A stretch of DNA of 36,303 nt from a virus: the IMG/VR virus record IMGVR_UViG_3300000228_000015, positions 1 to 36,303 of that record; one strand, 5' to 3'. The translations under genes were made by a program, and so were the position numbers. This document shows, one piece after another, positions 35,570 through 36,303 of the stretch (position 1 is the stretch's first letter; every line of letters begins with the position of its first letter). The notes under the pieces are model-generated. The model searched no databases. It was not told the origin of the DNA and saw nothing but the letters and a program-made list of their open reading frames with translations.

Positions 35570-35669
35570 AAATCAGATAGAATTCTCAATAATCACTATA
35601 ACTGTTAAACCATCATGACTAATCCATTAAATACAATTTTGATCAATAGATCGAATCATCATCTACGGA
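35570..35669 (+). promoter_or_regulatory. Intergenic stretch before the TnpB-tail relic
   Basis: 100 bases without a gene. It contains ACTAATCCATTAAA (35618-35631), an exact copy of the sequence 24 bases before the kelch gene. No U-rich terminator hairpin follows the kelch stop. It could carry the promoter of the transcript that includes the relic and the gene at 35956. Confidence 0.35.
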
Positions 35670-35920
35670 GGATTTACAGAAGAAGTTCCAAAAAATCTGA
35701 GATGTTTGTCATCACTTCAGGATGAGAGTTCTACCGATGGAAGGAAACTCGATTCTCGAATGAAGGATTCGTCCTCATTTGGTAAGTGGCAGACATTGAA
35801 GAAAGTGACTCTAACTGAGTTAGGTACCGGATGGCAGCCATCACCTATTCAATCTTTGAATAGACAGATACCTATTAGACAAAAAACTAACACTAGACCG
35901 ATTTCCTGGAAGCGGTCAGG
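35670..35920 (+). mobile_element. TnpB-tail / omegaRNA-like relic without TnpB core
   Basis: Aligns with the 3' end of tnpB from Gly359 (GFTEEVPKNLRCLSSL here, GFTEKVPKNLRCLSSL there) to the last hairpin, with the reading frame kept through a 12-base deletion. 54 bases (35775-35828) are identical to 9609-9662. No RuvC core, TnpA or start codon is present; a frame can be read only from non-ATG codons to a TAA at 35952-35954, and I do not call it a gene. Hairpins: CTAAC/GTTAG (35811-35823), CTATTCAA/TTGAATAG (35845-35863) and GACCG/CGGTC (35896-35917). Upkeep of stems with changed loops or pairs suggests a retained RNA. Confidence 0.75.
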
Positions 35921-35936
35921 ATCGTTTTCGAACGAT
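35892..35936 (+). promoter_or_regulatory. Two-hairpin 5' leader, copy C
   Basis: Continuous with the end of the TnpB-tail relic. First hairpin GACCG...CGGTC (35896-35900 with 35913-35917), then the palindrome ATCGTT-TTCG-AACGAT (35921-35936), then 19 bases to the ATG at 35956. Copy A at 468-513 has the same order, about 41 of 46 identical positions and the same 19-base gap. The UUCG loop here is CUCG in copy A. It stands in the 5' untranslated region of the last gene. Confidence 0.65.
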
Positions 35937-35955
35937 TTAGGATCAGGATTTTAAG

Positions 35956-36303
35956 ATGGCAATTTATTATGGTGTATGTGATAATTTTAATGGATATCGT
36001 ATTAACATTGGTCGTTCAATGTTAAGTTGCGGTCCGAGGGTACTTTTTTTCGCGAGTGGAATGTCCGGCGAAGCTGTTAAATATAAAGCGGGTATCATGC
36101 CTCCAGCTCAATTTCAAGATGTTTTATGTGCGGATGATTTTTTCGCCAGATCGGCATCTATGAACACTCGTTTAAACAACAACCCACTCATCATAGGATG
36201 TTGTACAGATGCTACTACTGCTTCTGCTGATACCTTATTAGATACTTGTATTGGTGGTATGTCGGTTTCTTCTGAAACTTCTCTTAGTGTGAACGGTCAG
36301 GGG
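35956..36303 (+). CDS. N-terminal part of an unidentified protein, probably virion-related (partial)
   Basis: An open frame of 116 codons from ATG to the right edge with no stop (MAIYYGVCDNFNGYRINIG...). AGGA lies 7 bases upstream of the ATG. Rich in Ala, Ser, Thr, Cys and Gly with beta-like stretches; no family recognised and no signal peptide. It follows the relic/leader closely: the relic frame stops 1 base before this ATG. It shares the leader type with the small gene at 230-448, so the two may be expressed together. The gene continues outside the window. Confidence 0.75.
   Translation, partial: MAIYYGVCDNFNGYRINIGRSMLSCGPRVLFFASGMSGEAVKYKAGIMPPAQFQDVLCADDFFARSASMNTRLNNNPLIIGCCTDATTASADTLLDTCIGGMSVSSETSLSVNGQG

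Noticed and set aside
35706-35954. 82-residue frame starting at TTG after the kelch gene
   Set aside because: It is the translated tail of tnpB in the relic, with no ATG and no ribosome binding site. The DNA is better read as an omegaRNA-like relic.
1-36303. CRISPR array or tRNA genes
   Set aside because: No regularly spaced direct repeats of CRISPR type. The gaps are short and none shows a cloverleaf with a T-arm consensus.
1-36303. Stop-codon reassignment as in some large phages
   Set aside because: Conserved genes end at TAA, TAG or TGA at the expected lengths and contain no in-frame stops, so the standard bacterial code fits.

Overview
The window looks like part of the genome of a large tailed bacteriophage with a T4-like gene set. 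Evidence is a T4-type head cassette (large terminase, prohead protease, scaffold, gp23-like major capsid protein), a family B DNA polymerase, a two-gene type II topoisomerase, an SbcC/SbcD-like (gp46/gp47) nuclease pair and a phage-encoded ribonucleotide reductase. The DNA is AT-rich, genes are packed with many ATGA stop/start overlaps, and there are no host housekeeping genes, tRNAs or rRNAs. TAA, TAG and TGA all act as ordinary stops. The host cannot be told from this window.

Layout. Bases 1-723 hold the tail of a plus-strand gene, a small minus-strand virion-like gene with a terminator, and its structured leader. 724-1889 (+) is an overlapping pair: a zinc-finger-repeat protein and a PD-(D/E)XK nuclease. 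1926-9415 (-) is a nucleotide/DNA metabolism run: topoisomerase small subunit, gp47-like and gp46-like nuclease, FmdB-like zinc ribbon, and a class II-like ribonucleotide reductase whose catalytic-cysteine motif is interrupted by a 189-residue mini-intein. 9426-11525 (-) carries an IS607-type element (serine recombinase TnpA plus an atypical TnpB). 11657-17630 (-) is a three-gene translationally coupled cassette of unknown, probably virion, proteins. 17635-20706 (-) is DNA polymerase B and 20781-22583 (-) the ATPase subunit of the topoisomerase. 22679-24298 (-) is a free-standing homing endonuclease. 24391-30428 (-) is the head cassette. 30515-35569 (+) is a giant kelch-repeat protein, followed by a TnpB-tail/omegaRNA-like relic and the start of another small plus-strand gene that runs off the window.

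The most unusual signal is a small family of structured RNA-like modules. The 3' end of tnpB (9.50-9.77 kb) is duplicated without the TnpB core at 35.67-35.92 kb. A 54-base block is identical, and two further hairpins keep their stems while their bases or loops change. The last hairpin is followed by a palindrome and then by a start codon exactly 19 bases further on. The same two-hairpin leader, also with a 19-base gap, sits in front of the small gene at 230-448. This suggests that omegaRNA-like sequence from an IS607/TnpB element has become a 5' leader or guide-RNA-like regulator of phage genes. The TnpB itself lacks a zinc-ribbon and has non-canonical RuvC residues. This is inference from one sequence read by eye and has not been tested.
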